Source of the DNA: Chryseobacterium sp. 3008163
GTDB lineage: Bacteria; Bacteroidota; Bacteroidia; Flavobacteriales; Weeksellaceae
NCBI RefSeq assembly: GCF_003669035.1
Contig: NZ_CP033070.1
Location: forward strand, 186,001-250,000
Length of the DNA: 64,000 bases
Direction: 5' to 3'
This document shows, piece by piece, positions 30,447 to 38,540 of this stretch (the stretch's first letter is position 1; the number at the start of each line of letters is the position of its first letter). The position numbers were made by a program, and so were the translations under genes. Under the pieces are notes generated by a model. The model was not told the DNA's origin and did no database searches. It saw only the letters and a list, made by a program, of their open reading frames with translations.

Positions 30447-32354
30447 CTAGACTTCATGTTCAGGGATCTTATCTAAAATTTCAAATTCTGAATTATTACT
30501 TATAAATTCAGGTACTATAACCTTTAATAATTTAACGACCTGAAATCCATCTTTTTTTATAGTTGATCTTATAATTTGTTTGCATAAGAATTCTATATCG
30601 TCAAATTCCATTAACGGATCTTTTGATATCATGATTTTTTCATGATGTGTTGGGACAGTTGTCGAATGATTGGTTAATAGTTCCTCGTAAAGCTTTTCGC
30701 CAGGTCTTAAGCCGATGAAATCAATTTTTATATCAACATCCGGAGTATACCCTGATAATTTTATCATTTTTTTCGCTAAATCCAAAATTTTAATTGGTTT
30801 ACCCATATCAAAAACATAGATCTCACCTCCCTCTCCCATTGTTCCGGCCTGAAGAACCAACTCACAAGCTTCTGGTATAGTCATAAAATAACGGATGATA
30901 TCAGGATGAGTAATTGTAACAGGGCCTCCTTTCGCAATCTGCTTCCTGAAATGTGGTATCACCGAACCATTCGACCCTAAAACATTTCCAAAACGAGTTG
31001 TAATAAATTTTGTTTGATTCCCGTATGAATTCTGTAAAGACTGTACAAAAAGTTCCGCCGTTCTTTTCGAAGCCCCCATTACATTGGTAGGATTCACAGC
31101 TTTATCCGTAGAAACCATTACAAAACGGTTAACGATATATTTTTTTGATAATAGTGCTAAATTTCTTGTTCCTGCAACATTTACAAAAATAGCTTCATGT
31201 GGATTATCTTCTATTAAAGGTACATGTTTATATGCAGCAGCATGATAAACTATTGAAAAGTCATACTCTTCGAATAGTTTTTCAAGTCTGTAAACATTTG
31301 AAATATCAGCCAATATAAATTTGAATCTTTGATTTGGGAATTTCTCTAACAACTCAAGCTTCAGTTCATGCAAAGGAGACTCAGCCTGATCAACTACAAC
31401 AATAATTGATGCGTTTAACAAAGCAACTTGTCTTACAATTTCACTTCCTATCGATCCAGCCCCGCCCGTTACTAAAACACTTTTATCAAAATGATAGTTT
31501 CCGACATTTTCTTTTTCAATTATTATAGGTGTACGCTCAAGTAAATCTTCAATCTGAATGGGACGAATATCTCCTATTATACTACCTTCATGAGTATTAT
31601 TAATTACAGGTGCCTTTAACACCTTTAGCCCTTTACTTAATGCAAAATTCGTCCATTCTTCCATTTCAAAATTTAACATACACCCTTTTAAGAGCACTGC
31701 ATCAAACTGTTTGCTTAAATTATTGATTTTAAGAAACTCCCTTTTATTATAAATCTTACACCCCAGTAAGATCGCTTTTTTAGAAGTAGATTCTGTATTA
31801 ACAAATCCTTTTAATTGATAAGGATGCGTAGGATTATGAATAATAGCATTTCCTAAAGATACAGATTCACCCTCTATACCTACGACCACAATCCTTATTT
31901 TGGACGAAGCCTCTTTAGGAGCCATGAATATCTTAAACACTCGCTTGACCATCATTCTAAAGAAAAACATTAGAAAAACAGATATAAAAAAGAATAAAAA
32001 AAGTTCGTGGTACAAATCTAAAAAAATACCAAATATCAATTTTGATGTAAAATCTATCGCCAGCATTACAATCATAGTACAGCTTGACGACCATACAATC
32101 TTAAAAAAGTCAAAGAAAGTAGAATATCTTATAATGCCCGCATATGTTTTAAACACCAGCATAAATAAAATGTTTACAGCAATAGTTAGAAATATCTTTT
32201 GGCTCTGATATTCATTAAAATTTATCGCTACGCCCAGATTTTCTAAAAACAAATTTGAGACTAAGATTGAAAAAGAAACAATTGAAACGTCGATAAAAAA
32301 AACCAGCCACCTAGGCACATACCTTAACTCCTTGATTCTAAATACATTCTCCAT
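30447..32354 (-). CDS. pglF: PglF/WbpM-like membrane UDP-GlcNAc 4,6-dehydratase
   Basis: A 635-residue protein with four N-terminal TM helices (about residues 15-130), an NAD-binding-like linker domain (150-280), and an SDR catalytic domain: 'VLVTGGAGSIGSEIVRQVALL' (NAD loop), 'YHAAAYKHVPLIEDNPHEAI' (substrate), 'MVSTDKAVNPTNVMGASKR' (active site T-D-K and the Lys of the M/Y-x3-K pair), 'RFGNVLGSNGSVIPHF' and 'LRPGEKLYEELL'. It converts UDP-GlcNAc to the 4-keto-6-deoxy sugar, the substrate of the PglE-like aminotransferase at the far end of the same operon. It is the first gene of the locus; a CAAAGATA (TATCTTTG on the coding strand) -7-like element lies at 32416-32423. Confidence 0.92.
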   Translation of the reverse strand: MENVFRIKELRYVPRWLVFFIDVSIVSFSILVSNLFLENLGVAINFNEYQSQKIFLTIAVNILFMLVFKTYAGIIRYSTFFDFFKIVWSSSCTMIVMLAIDFTSKLIFGIFLDLYHELFLFFFISVFLMFFFRMMVKRVFKIFMAPKEASSKIRIVVVGIEGESVSLGNAIIHNPTHPYQLKGFVNTESTSKKAILLGCKIYNKREFLKINNLSKQFDAVLLKGCMLNFEMEEWTNFALSKGLKVLKAPVINNTHEGSIIGDIRPIQIEDLLERTPIIIEKENVGNYHFDKSVLVTGGAGSIGSEIVRQVALLNASIIVVVDQAESPLHELKLELLEKFPNQRFKFILADISNVYRLEKLFEEYDFSIVYHAAAYKHVPLIEDNPHEAIFVNVAGTRNLALLSKKYIVNRFVMVSTDKAVNPTNVMGASKRTAELFVQSLQNSYGNQTKFITTRFGNVLGSNGSVIPHFRKQIAKGGPVTITHPDIIRYFMTIPEACELVLQAGTMGEGGEIYVFDMGKPIKILDLAKKMIKLSGYTPDVDIKIDFIGLRPGEKLYEELLTNHSTTVPTHHEKIMISKDPLMEFDDIEFLCKQIIRSTIKKDGFQVVKLLKVIVPEFISNNSEFEILDKIPEHEV

Positions 32355-33359
32355 ACTACAAAAGGCTTATTAATACATTATTTTATGCAATAATAGATTT
32401 CTTATCAATTTTAGGCAAAGATAAATAATTATTATTAATTCATCCGCTTATTTTTTTATTTCCACACTATATGATTTTTTATGTAGGAAGTTATTGATGT
32501 GTTTTTATTACATTGAACTTAAAAAATCAAATTGACCTTTTATTTTGGTTGAATTTGATAAAAAGCTATTTCCTGCAAGATGCACAATCGTTAAACTGTC
32601 TATTGGTCGGGGTTTCCTTGAATTTTTCGTGACCTATTTTCCAATTTTTAAGATGGATTACTAAAAAGGTCATACAAATCGTGACCTTTTTCAATTTTTC
32701 ATCACTGCGTAAAAACAAAAAACGCTGTAAACAATGATATTTACAGCATTTCAGCTTATTTTAGTCTCTCCACCAGCGGAGAGAGAAGAACTTGAACCTA
32801 TAGTAAAAAAACACTATTAAATCTATTTTTTTTAACTGTAAAGTCATCATTGCCACGATCATGCTACAAATTTAGCTATTAAAAAATAACATATTATTTG
32901 CAAAAATAACAAGATTTAAAGCAGCTAATTCATTTGTAAAAATACAAAATCTTATTCATAAATAATTATTTTCAATATAATGACACATAAAATAATATTG
33001 TGATATAAATATGAGATTTAAGACCTAGCAGACTTTAATTTTTTAGGCCCAATAAAATTTGATGTATGAATAGTCGTTTAAAATCTAGATTATTTAATTT
33101 ATCATGATAAGTACGGACGGGAATTCGAGCAATTTTAAAAACCTCATATTCTAAAGGTTTCAGCAGATTAATGTATTTTCGGTCTCGAATTCGTCCCTTA
33201 AAATTTATAAATATTCAGCTTAAAAAAAATTAATTTTTTCGGGAAATTAATGTTCTTTAATTTTACACTTTGTCAAAATATATAATTGTAATTTAGAACT
33301 AATCACTTTTTAATGGATTTTGTTGTTGATGGAAGCTCTGACGATGAGCATGATGATAC
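32355..33359. other. Gene-poor region upstream of the polysaccharide locus
   Basis: About 1 kb without a supportable gene. It holds the presumed promoter of the polysaccharide operon at its left end, a terminator-like hairpin (32718-32747), a second hairpin TCTCTCC-N6-GGAGAGA (32765-32784), and short open frames without good starts on the minus strand (one reading ...FNDCASCRK ending 32566, one reading ...RLFIHQILLGLKN ending near 33036). These may be the 3' ends of decayed genes; I do not recognise them. Confidence 0.5.
32712..32747 (-). terminator. Rho-independent terminator-like hairpin
   Basis: A perfect 8-bp stem GCTGTAAA / TTTACAGC (32724-32731 and 32740-32747) is followed on the minus strand by GTTTTTTGTTTTT. 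It would end transcription coming from the right, but only decayed genes lie there now. Confidence 0.55.
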
Positions 33360-34261
33360 TCAAAATGAAGAAATATCTGATGATGATGAGTCAAACCCAA
33401 CAATATAATTTCATTTCTGCAAATAGCCAATATTAATAGAATTTGAAGATTCATTACCTGAAAGAACCACTCTGCCGGAATAATAAAAAATTTGGTATTT
33501 TTCAAAATTTCCTTTTTCCAGGATTGAAGTGTCTTTGTGCACTGTAATTTTTTTTCCGAACTTTTTATCATTTCGCCAGTGCTTAAGACAGAACAGAAAC
33601 TATTTAAAGAAACTATTTCGGCATCTGTTATAACCCGGTTGAAAAGTCCGAATTCGTCCATTACCATTCCGGTCTTCATTCCGGTCCTACTTCCACCGAA
33701 TCCACCTAAACGGAAAAGCCAGCAATTGAAAACAAGCGGAAGTGATTGAGTAGTGGTAATTAAGGATGCCATTCACATAAGCTTTCATCTGCTGTAAAGC
33801 ACTGTCATAAATAACGATCAAATCTATGGGATTGTTTGAAGGAAAAACATTTGTAATCAGCACACTCCTCATTCCGGTAGCGAAAATCCTGATAGCATTG
33901 ATATTCCCAGACGATAGGATTCCAATTGTAAACACTCTGAAAGAACTTCCCGGGCTGAGCGTATCCCCTAAAAGATAATATACCGAATTATCTGTGCGTA
34001 CATAATTATGTAACTTCATATGCATTTTCCACGAGCCTCTTAGACTAAGATTCTACTTTGTGTCAAAATAATTTAAAGTCCCTAAGGAACTGGTTGCCTG
34101 ATACTTTGTATTCGTTTCCAAATTTAGACTCCCACAATCTCACCGGTTTGAGTACCTGCGGGAGGGTTGCTGGCAAGATTAGGAATACTTGATGCTGTAC
34201 CTTCAAATTTATAATATAGCAATTCCGGTGTCTGCAATCTAAAGAGCGAAAGAACGCTCAT
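33360..34261 (-). pseudogene. Decayed LamG-domain protein with T9SS sorting domain
   Basis: Fragments in different frames assemble one protein. The N-terminal part reads 'MSVLSLFRLQTPELLYYKFEG' (end of a signal peptide and start of a LamG fold), then 'IDLIVIYDSALQQMKAYVNG', 'VFNCWLFRLGGFGGS' and 'MDEFGLFNRVITDAEIVSLN', the usual end of a LamG/concanavalin-like domain. A third frame reads 'ITVHKDTSILEKGN', 'YQIFYYSGRVVLSGNES' and 'INIGYLQK', a T9SS type A sorting domain, interrupted by a stop before 'NYIVGF'. Breaks near 34150, 33765, 33550 and the in-frame stop are more than homopolymer errors explain, so I call it a real pseudogene of a secreted carbohydrate- or surface-binding protein. Confidence 0.65.
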
Positions 34262-34753
34262 GAAAATTAAAAAGTGAAATTTTGATTTTATTATAAAATA
34301 ATTTAATTATCTAAGTTTCGTAAATCCTATGCAAAAAGATTTACTGACATATCAATAATATCTTCAGCCACCACTATCATAACTTTGATATCAAACTGTT
34401 TTATTACATAACTCCTGTTAAAAACTAATGGTTTAGAAAATCTTTCTCAGTTTCGCCATCAATTTTTATTTATAAGCACATTAGTTATATTCAGTAGATT
34501 TAAATGGATTGCTTTACCATCGATAGATCGATTATTCATAATACCTTTCCAAAACAATCAATATAGTTAACGAAAAAGGCTAGGCTCTAATTTATCCTCT
34601 TTGTAAAGAAACATCTGCATTATTTTCGTATCCTACATTAAGAACGGCATTAGCAAGGTTATGATAATAGCTGAATGTTCTTTTGATTCAGCAAAAGATG
34701 ATTCAAAATTAACTTAACTAATTCATTCATTTCCTTAATAGCGATTTTGTAAT
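34262..34753. other. Intergenic region, no gene seen
   Basis: About 490 bases of low-complexity AT-rich DNA between the LamG pseudogene and the hypothetical membrane protein. No supported ORF, RNA or repeat. Confidence 0.5.
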
Positions 34754-35212
34754 TTAACAGTTCTGTTCTAATGAGTTTTCCATTTTTCGATAGTCACTAT
34801 TGTTAAGGTGTGAAATTTTCAGCTTAATTTTTATAGTTTTTTTTTTCTCTTTAATCAAAATATCAATTTTTAGAAGGTCAGATTTAAAAAAATATTCTTC
34901 TATTTTAAACCTTGTAATATTAGAAATGGGAAATTCGAGGTAAGGAGATATAATACCTCCTTTAAATGGGTGATAGTACTTGATACTGAACGTAGAACCT
35001 ATATTTTCAAACTGGAATACCCTTAAGTTTTTAATCGAATTAAAAATTGCAACAGTCACTATTATCATCAGTATCAATAATGGTATCCTTAAATTATAGT
35101 TGATTGTAGATTTAAGAGCAAAACCTATAACTGTTGAGCAAAGAATTAATGCCAGAATAATTAAAAGAAAATATGTTTTTCTAACTACCCTGTGTTTATT
35201 GGTTACTAACAT
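34754..35212 (-). CDS. Small membrane protein of unknown function (PH-like C-terminal domain?)
   Basis: A 152-residue protein with two N-terminal TM helices (about 15-33 'YFLLIILALILCSTVIGFAL' and 40-58 'LRIPLLILMIIVTVAIF') followed by a soluble ~90-residue beta-rich domain ('FQFENIGSTFSIKYYHPF', 'LEFPISNITRFKIEEYFF', 'LLKIDILIKEKKKTIKIKL'). Two helices followed by a small beta domain resemble the bacterial PH-like (bPH2/YdbT) layout, but I do not recognise a specific family. It lies 72 bases after the HTH pair on the same strand and could share their transcript. Confidence 0.6.
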   Translation of the reverse strand: MLVTNKHRVVRKTYFLLIILALILCSTVIGFALKSTINYNLRIPLLILMIIVTVAIFNSIKNLRVFQFENIGSTFSIKYYHPFKGGIISPYLEFPISNITRFKIEEYFFKSDLLKIDILIKEKKKTIKIKLKISHLNNSDYRKMENSLEQNC

Positions 35213-35284
35213 TTCGTACGGTGTTTTTTTAATCAGGAGTCAATTTTTCATGTAATGCATGAATTTAATTTAAGGATATTGCAA

Positions 35285-35605
35285 CTATAAAAACAATCTT
35301 TTCCATTTAGCAACTGTATTTCTACTTAACTTATATTTTAATGCTACTTGTGTGTTTGTTAAATTATTTATTCTTTGATATTCCAGTATTTTCATGATAT
35401 CATCTTCCATATAAGACTTATGTTTTTGATTAAACTGCTCATCTTCTAGCAATTTTTGTGGGAATAATAAGTCATTCATCTTAATAGCATCAAGTACAGA
35501 TACTTTTTTTTTAAGAATATTTTGGCATATCCTCATTTTCTCAGGAAATTTCTTATTAATCAGATCTGTGTACAGTACTTTATAGTTTACACCCTCAAAA
35601 TCCAT
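35285..35605 (-). CDS. Helix-turn-helix protein, second of a conserved pair
   Basis: A 106-residue protein. The C-terminal 45 residues form an HTH of the transposase/resolvase type: 'DIMKILEYQRINNLTNTQVALKYKLSRNTVAKWKRLF' (split: helix to 'NLTNTQVALKYKLS', then 'RNTVAKWKRLF'). The N-terminus 'YKVLYTDLINKKFPEKM' is unrecognised. It starts 4 bases after the end of the 148-residue HTH protein and looks like its partner. I recall similar tandem HTH pairs in Chryseobacterium genomes, where they are annotated as transposase-like; there is no catalytic domain here, so a regulator is more likely. Function unknown. Confidence 0.6.
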   Translation of the reverse strand: MDFEGVNYKVLYTDLINKKFPEKMRICQNILKKKVSVLDAIKMNDLLFPQKLLEDEQFNQKHKSYMEDDIMKILEYQRINNLTNTQVALKYKLSRNTVAKWKRLFL

Positions 35606-35609
35606 ACTC

Positions 35610-36056
35610 TTATTTTTCAGTTCGTTTATACTTTGCCATCCATCTGTAAATCGTTGTTCTACCTATGTTATATTTTGCAACGATTTGATCCAACGTCATC
35701 TCTTTATTGTCAATTATTTCAAGTATAAACATTATTATTTCAGTACTGTACATGCTTTTACGAAACTGAGGAAGTTCGGATCTAATAGCTTTACTATTTT
35801 TTTTTGCTATAGGATTAGATGTGTATAGTAAAAGATGGTACGTGTACAGTCGAAAAAAATCATATTCGAGAAGTTTGCTCAATTTTAGTAAAACTTTTGT
35901 GGAAAGATCTTCAGCTGTGTACATTTTTTGCACTTCATCCTCATTGCACTCCATAAAATTACAGATCCTAGTCAGTTCTATATTTTTTTCAAATACAGCC
36001 TGCTTTATAAAATTACCGATATGTATATCTTTTATTTGCTCATTAAACATACTCAC
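35610..36056 (-). CDS. Helix-turn-helix protein, first of a conserved pair
   Basis: A 148-residue protein with two DNA-binding-like modules. The N-terminal 70 residues ('IGNFIKQAVFEKNIELTRI', 'LLKLSKLLEYDFFRLYTYHL') resemble an XRE-type HTH. The C-terminal 45 residues ('FILEIIDNKEMTLDQIVAKY', 'IGRTTIYRWMAKYKR') form a transposase-type HTH. No DDE or other catalytic residues. It leads a short minus-strand unit with the 106-residue HTH protein. Presumed regulator; targets unknown. Confidence 0.6.
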   Translation of the reverse strand: MSMFNEQIKDIHIGNFIKQAVFEKNIELTRICNFMECNEDEVQKMYTAEDLSTKVLLKLSKLLEYDFFRLYTYHLLLYTSNPIAKKNSKAIRSELPQFRKSMYSTEIIMFILEIIDNKEMTLDQIVAKYNIGRTTIYRWMAKYKRTEK

Positions 36057-36173
36057 GTTTTATATATGAATGAACTTTATATCCACACCACATGCTTAAT
36101 CATAGGTGACAATACTTAGTTTAAATTTAAAAACAAACCAATTATGCTATAGACACTACCTTCCAGACTATAA

Positions 36174-37034
36174 TTACTTTCTAATAATCTTTTCTGTGGC
36201 TATTGTTCCATCAACAAAAATGACTTTCACCAAGTAAGTTCCCGCCAAAACTGAAGATAAATCAATCTCCTTTCCTTTAGAAATAAGTTTTCCTGTTAAG
36301 TCGTAAACCTCGGCAACATGTATTTTCTTGTCCGATTTTATGTAAGCGTAACCTTTTGTGGGATTAGGATACAACTGAAACGTCTTATTTTTAAGTTTTA
36401 TATCCGCAGTGGAAAGATTGTTGTTGGTCACTTTAAAATCATCGAAATAAAGCATATAGTCTACTCCAAAATTAGGATCTGTTCCGTTTGATGTATAGAA
36501 TGCAAACTTAGTCGTTGCACTGGTATAGTTGTTTAGAGAATATGTTTTTGTTGTTCTGGTATTGGGTATTCCAATATTGGGAGAAGCAATGCTTTCCAAC
36601 TCTTGCCAGGTTGCCCCATTATCCTGAGAAATCAAAAATTTGAAAACATCATCTGTTACAGTCTGAGAAGCAGGCCCTGTAGGATTATTGGAATAAAATA
36701 CGTCACCAGATGCAAAATCAAAAGATACACTGTATCCTCCAGCCGATAAATCACTGGCTGGGCTAATTGCCCAAGAAGAAAGTTCTCCGCTGTATATTTC
36801 TACTGACATTGAAGGATTATTAATTGTTTGATTGCTGAGAAAAGATCTTTGTGTCCAGTAGACTGTGTACAAGTCCTCATATTCTGGACCATTTCCTAAA
36901 TTGGCATCATATGAATACCCTAAATACCAATTTTGCGGGGGAAACGTCGCAAAATCTTGTGAATAAACTGTTGTTTGCCCAAGTACACCAATATAAGCCA
37001 GCAGACTTAATGCTAAAGAATAGATTGTTTTCAT
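36174..37034 (-). CDS. T9SS-secreted protein with choice-of-anchor J-like jelly-roll domain
   Basis: A 286-residue secreted protein. Signal peptide MKTIYSLALSLLAYIGVLGQ; a jelly-roll beta domain starting 'VYSQDFATFPPQNWYLGY' with 'WAISPASDLSAGGYSVSFDF', 'KFLISQDNGATWQEL' and 'MLYFDDFKVT', which is the pattern of choice-of-anchor J / MAM-like domains; then a T9SS type A sorting domain from about residue 210 ('FQLYPNPTKGYAYIKSD', 'AEVYDLTGKLISKG', 'VLAGTYLVKVI'). The protein would cross the outer membrane by the type IX system and be released or anchored. No enzyme domain is visible, so it may bind carbohydrate or be structural. Confidence 0.8.
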   Translation of the reverse strand: MKTIYSLALSLLAYIGVLGQTTVYSQDFATFPPQNWYLGYSYDANLGNGPEYEDLYTVYWTQRSFLSNQTINNPSMSVEIYSGELSSWAISPASDLSAGGYSVSFDFASGDVFYSNNPTGPASQTVTDDVFKFLISQDNGATWQELESIASPNIGIPNTRTTKTYSLNNYTSATTKFAFYTSNGTDPNFGVDYMLYFDDFKVTNNNLSTADIKLKNKTFQLYPNPTKGYAYIKSDKKIHVAEVYDLTGKLISKGKEIDLSSVLAGTYLVKVIFVDGTIATEKIIRK

Positions 37035-37394
37035 ATTTTTCTAAAAATTTATATAGCTTATTTGCTTTTTAACCATAAACATTACTTGAGAATTTTAACC
37101 AATAGCTCTTATAAAGTCTAAATATGGAAGTAATTAATTTTGTGTTAAGTAATGGGTTATCATCTCCAAAAACTTCTGTAATTAAGAAAACTTATTTACA
37201 GAATGTTTAGAAAAGAATCCATGAATGAAAAAATTATGATTTACAAAAGAAGTTTTAATCTTCAATTTTTACATTTCAATAACCTTAAAATCTTAATGCA
37301 ATAATAGCTAACAAAAGCATCATGAAAATTAAGAAGGGTATCAGTTTTAATGAATATTCTATGAATTCTATAGTAGAAAAAAAACAACAAAATA
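37035..37394. other. Intergenic region, no supported gene
   Basis: About 360 AT-rich bases. A 38-codon plus-strand frame from 37322 (MKIKKGISFNEYSMNS...) overlaps the 3' end of the TPR gene and has no recognisable features; I do not call it. The promoter of the T9SS protein gene should lie at the left end. Confidence 0.5.
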
Positions 37395-38534
37395 TTAATT
37401 ATCAGAACTATACAAACCTTTCTCAATTAAAATATTAGCCCTCTTAATTTTCCGAAATGTAATGGTAAGAATAAGGAGTAAAACAGAAGAAAACAAGATT
37501 ACAATAATGGACCATTTTAAAATTTTATTGTTTTGTTCCTGTATTTTTTGATCAGCGTTTTTCTGATCTTGCAAGAGTAGATTATTAAGTACCTCAACCT
37601 GAATTTTATTTTTTTCTGCCATCTTCTGTTGATAGAGAGCATCGTAATATTTACTCTTTTCAATATCTCTCAGTTTCAAAAAATTCTGAGATAACTGAAA
37701 ATAAGTATCAGTATCGGTCTCAGAAATATTTTGTTTATCTTGGAGTTTTAAAATAGAAAGCAACACTTTGTTCGATTGAATAAAATCATTTCTCAAGGCT
37801 AAAATTTTAGCAAAACTTAAGTCAGCAGATTGATTTAATATATTAGAATAAATCTGATGAATACCTGATGACCAATCACTTTCTGAATAATTTACTTTTG
37901 AAAGGTTCAGATAAATTTCTGCGTCTTTCAGATTATTCATCTCTATTAAACAATTTGCTTTATTAAGATAAGCCAACTTGACATTCATTTTAGATAAAGG
38001 ATTATTTGATGAACGATAAGCTGAAATTGCTTGGTCGAAGTATTTCAATGCTATATCACAATCAAGCGTATAGGCATAATTCATCCCTTTTAAATAGAGT
38101 ATATTGCCTTTAATATTCTGCATTGAACTTGGTAGTTTAGTTTTTTCAAGAATACCCTCTGCTTTGTTAAGATAATATTTAGCCTTATCATTGACTTGAA
38201 GTGACTGATAAATGTTTCCTAGGATTCCTAAAAACTTTACTTGAGAAACGTTGTTATTTGCCTGTTCTGCTAAACTCAGCCCTTCTGTTCCATAGCGTAT
38301 AGCCTCATTAAACCTTCGTGTTTGATTACAGACATTGAGCAATGAAAATAATAAACGTGTCCTGAAATTGTCATCCAAATCGCTATCATTATATATTTTA
38401 ACACCTAAATTATATGATTTTTCAGGATTTGAAATAAGATATTCCTCCATCTCTTTTACATTTATAGAATCATATTTCTGACAATAAATATCATCAGAAC
38501 ATAACAGTAAAATAAGTATATATATAAATCTCAG
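37395..38534 (-). CDS. TPR-repeat membrane protein, partner of AraC/TPR regulator
   Basis: About 380 residues with a probable signal peptide, roughly eight TPR-like helical pairs (for example 'VKFLGILGNIYQSLQVNDKAKYYLNKAE', split here in description, and 'ALKYFDQAISAYR'), and one TM helix near the C-terminus ('WSIIVILFSSVLLLILTITF') followed by a 20-residue cytoplasmic tail. The first ATG is at 38450, but in-frame sequence upstream encodes a clear signal peptide ('RFIYILILLLCSDDIYCQ'). No ATG precedes it, so a CTG at 38534 or a missing base is likely. The architecture equals the neighbouring regulator without its HTH domain. It follows that gene by about 6 bases, suggesting coexpression and perhaps joint sensing. 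I do not know the ligand. Confidence 0.6.
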   Translation of the reverse strand: MRFIYILILLLCSDDIYCQKYDSINVKEMEEYLISNPEKSYNLGVKIYNDSDLDDNFRTRLLFSLLNVCNQTRRFNEAIRYGTEGLSLAEQANNNVSQVKFLGILGNIYQSLQVNDKAKYYLNKAEGILEKTKLPSSMQNIKGNILYLKGMNYAYTLDCDIALKYFDQAISAYRSSNNPLSKMNVKLAYLNKANCLIEMNNLKDAEIYLNLSKVNYSESDWSSGIHQIYSNILNQSADLSFAKILALRNDFIQSNKVLLSILKLQDKQNISETDTDTYFQLSQNFLKLRDIEKSKYYDALYQQKMAEKNKIQVEVLNNLLLQDQKNADQKIQEQNNKILKWSIIVILFSSVLLLILTITFRKIKRANILIEKGLYSSDN

Positions 38535-38540
38535 GACTAA

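Noticed and set aside
32755..32800. tRNA-like 3' end (TCTCTCC...GGAGAGAGAAGAACTTGAACC) resembling the acceptor/T-arm sequence flanking integrated elements
   Set aside because: No complete tRNA can be folded, the T-stem does not pair and no integrase gene is adjacent. At most a degraded att remnant; reported only as a hairpin in the gap description.
33036..33200. Minus-strand frame reading ...KYINLLKPLEYEVFKIAR... to a stop near 33036
   Set aside because: No start codon (TGA upstream), 53 codons, and no family recognised. Could be a gene end but not supportable.
37322..37438. 38-codon plus-strand ORF MKIKKGISFNEYSMNS...
   Set aside because: Overlaps the 3' end of the TPR gene on the other strand, has no Gly-Gly leader or other peptide motif, and is AT-driven.
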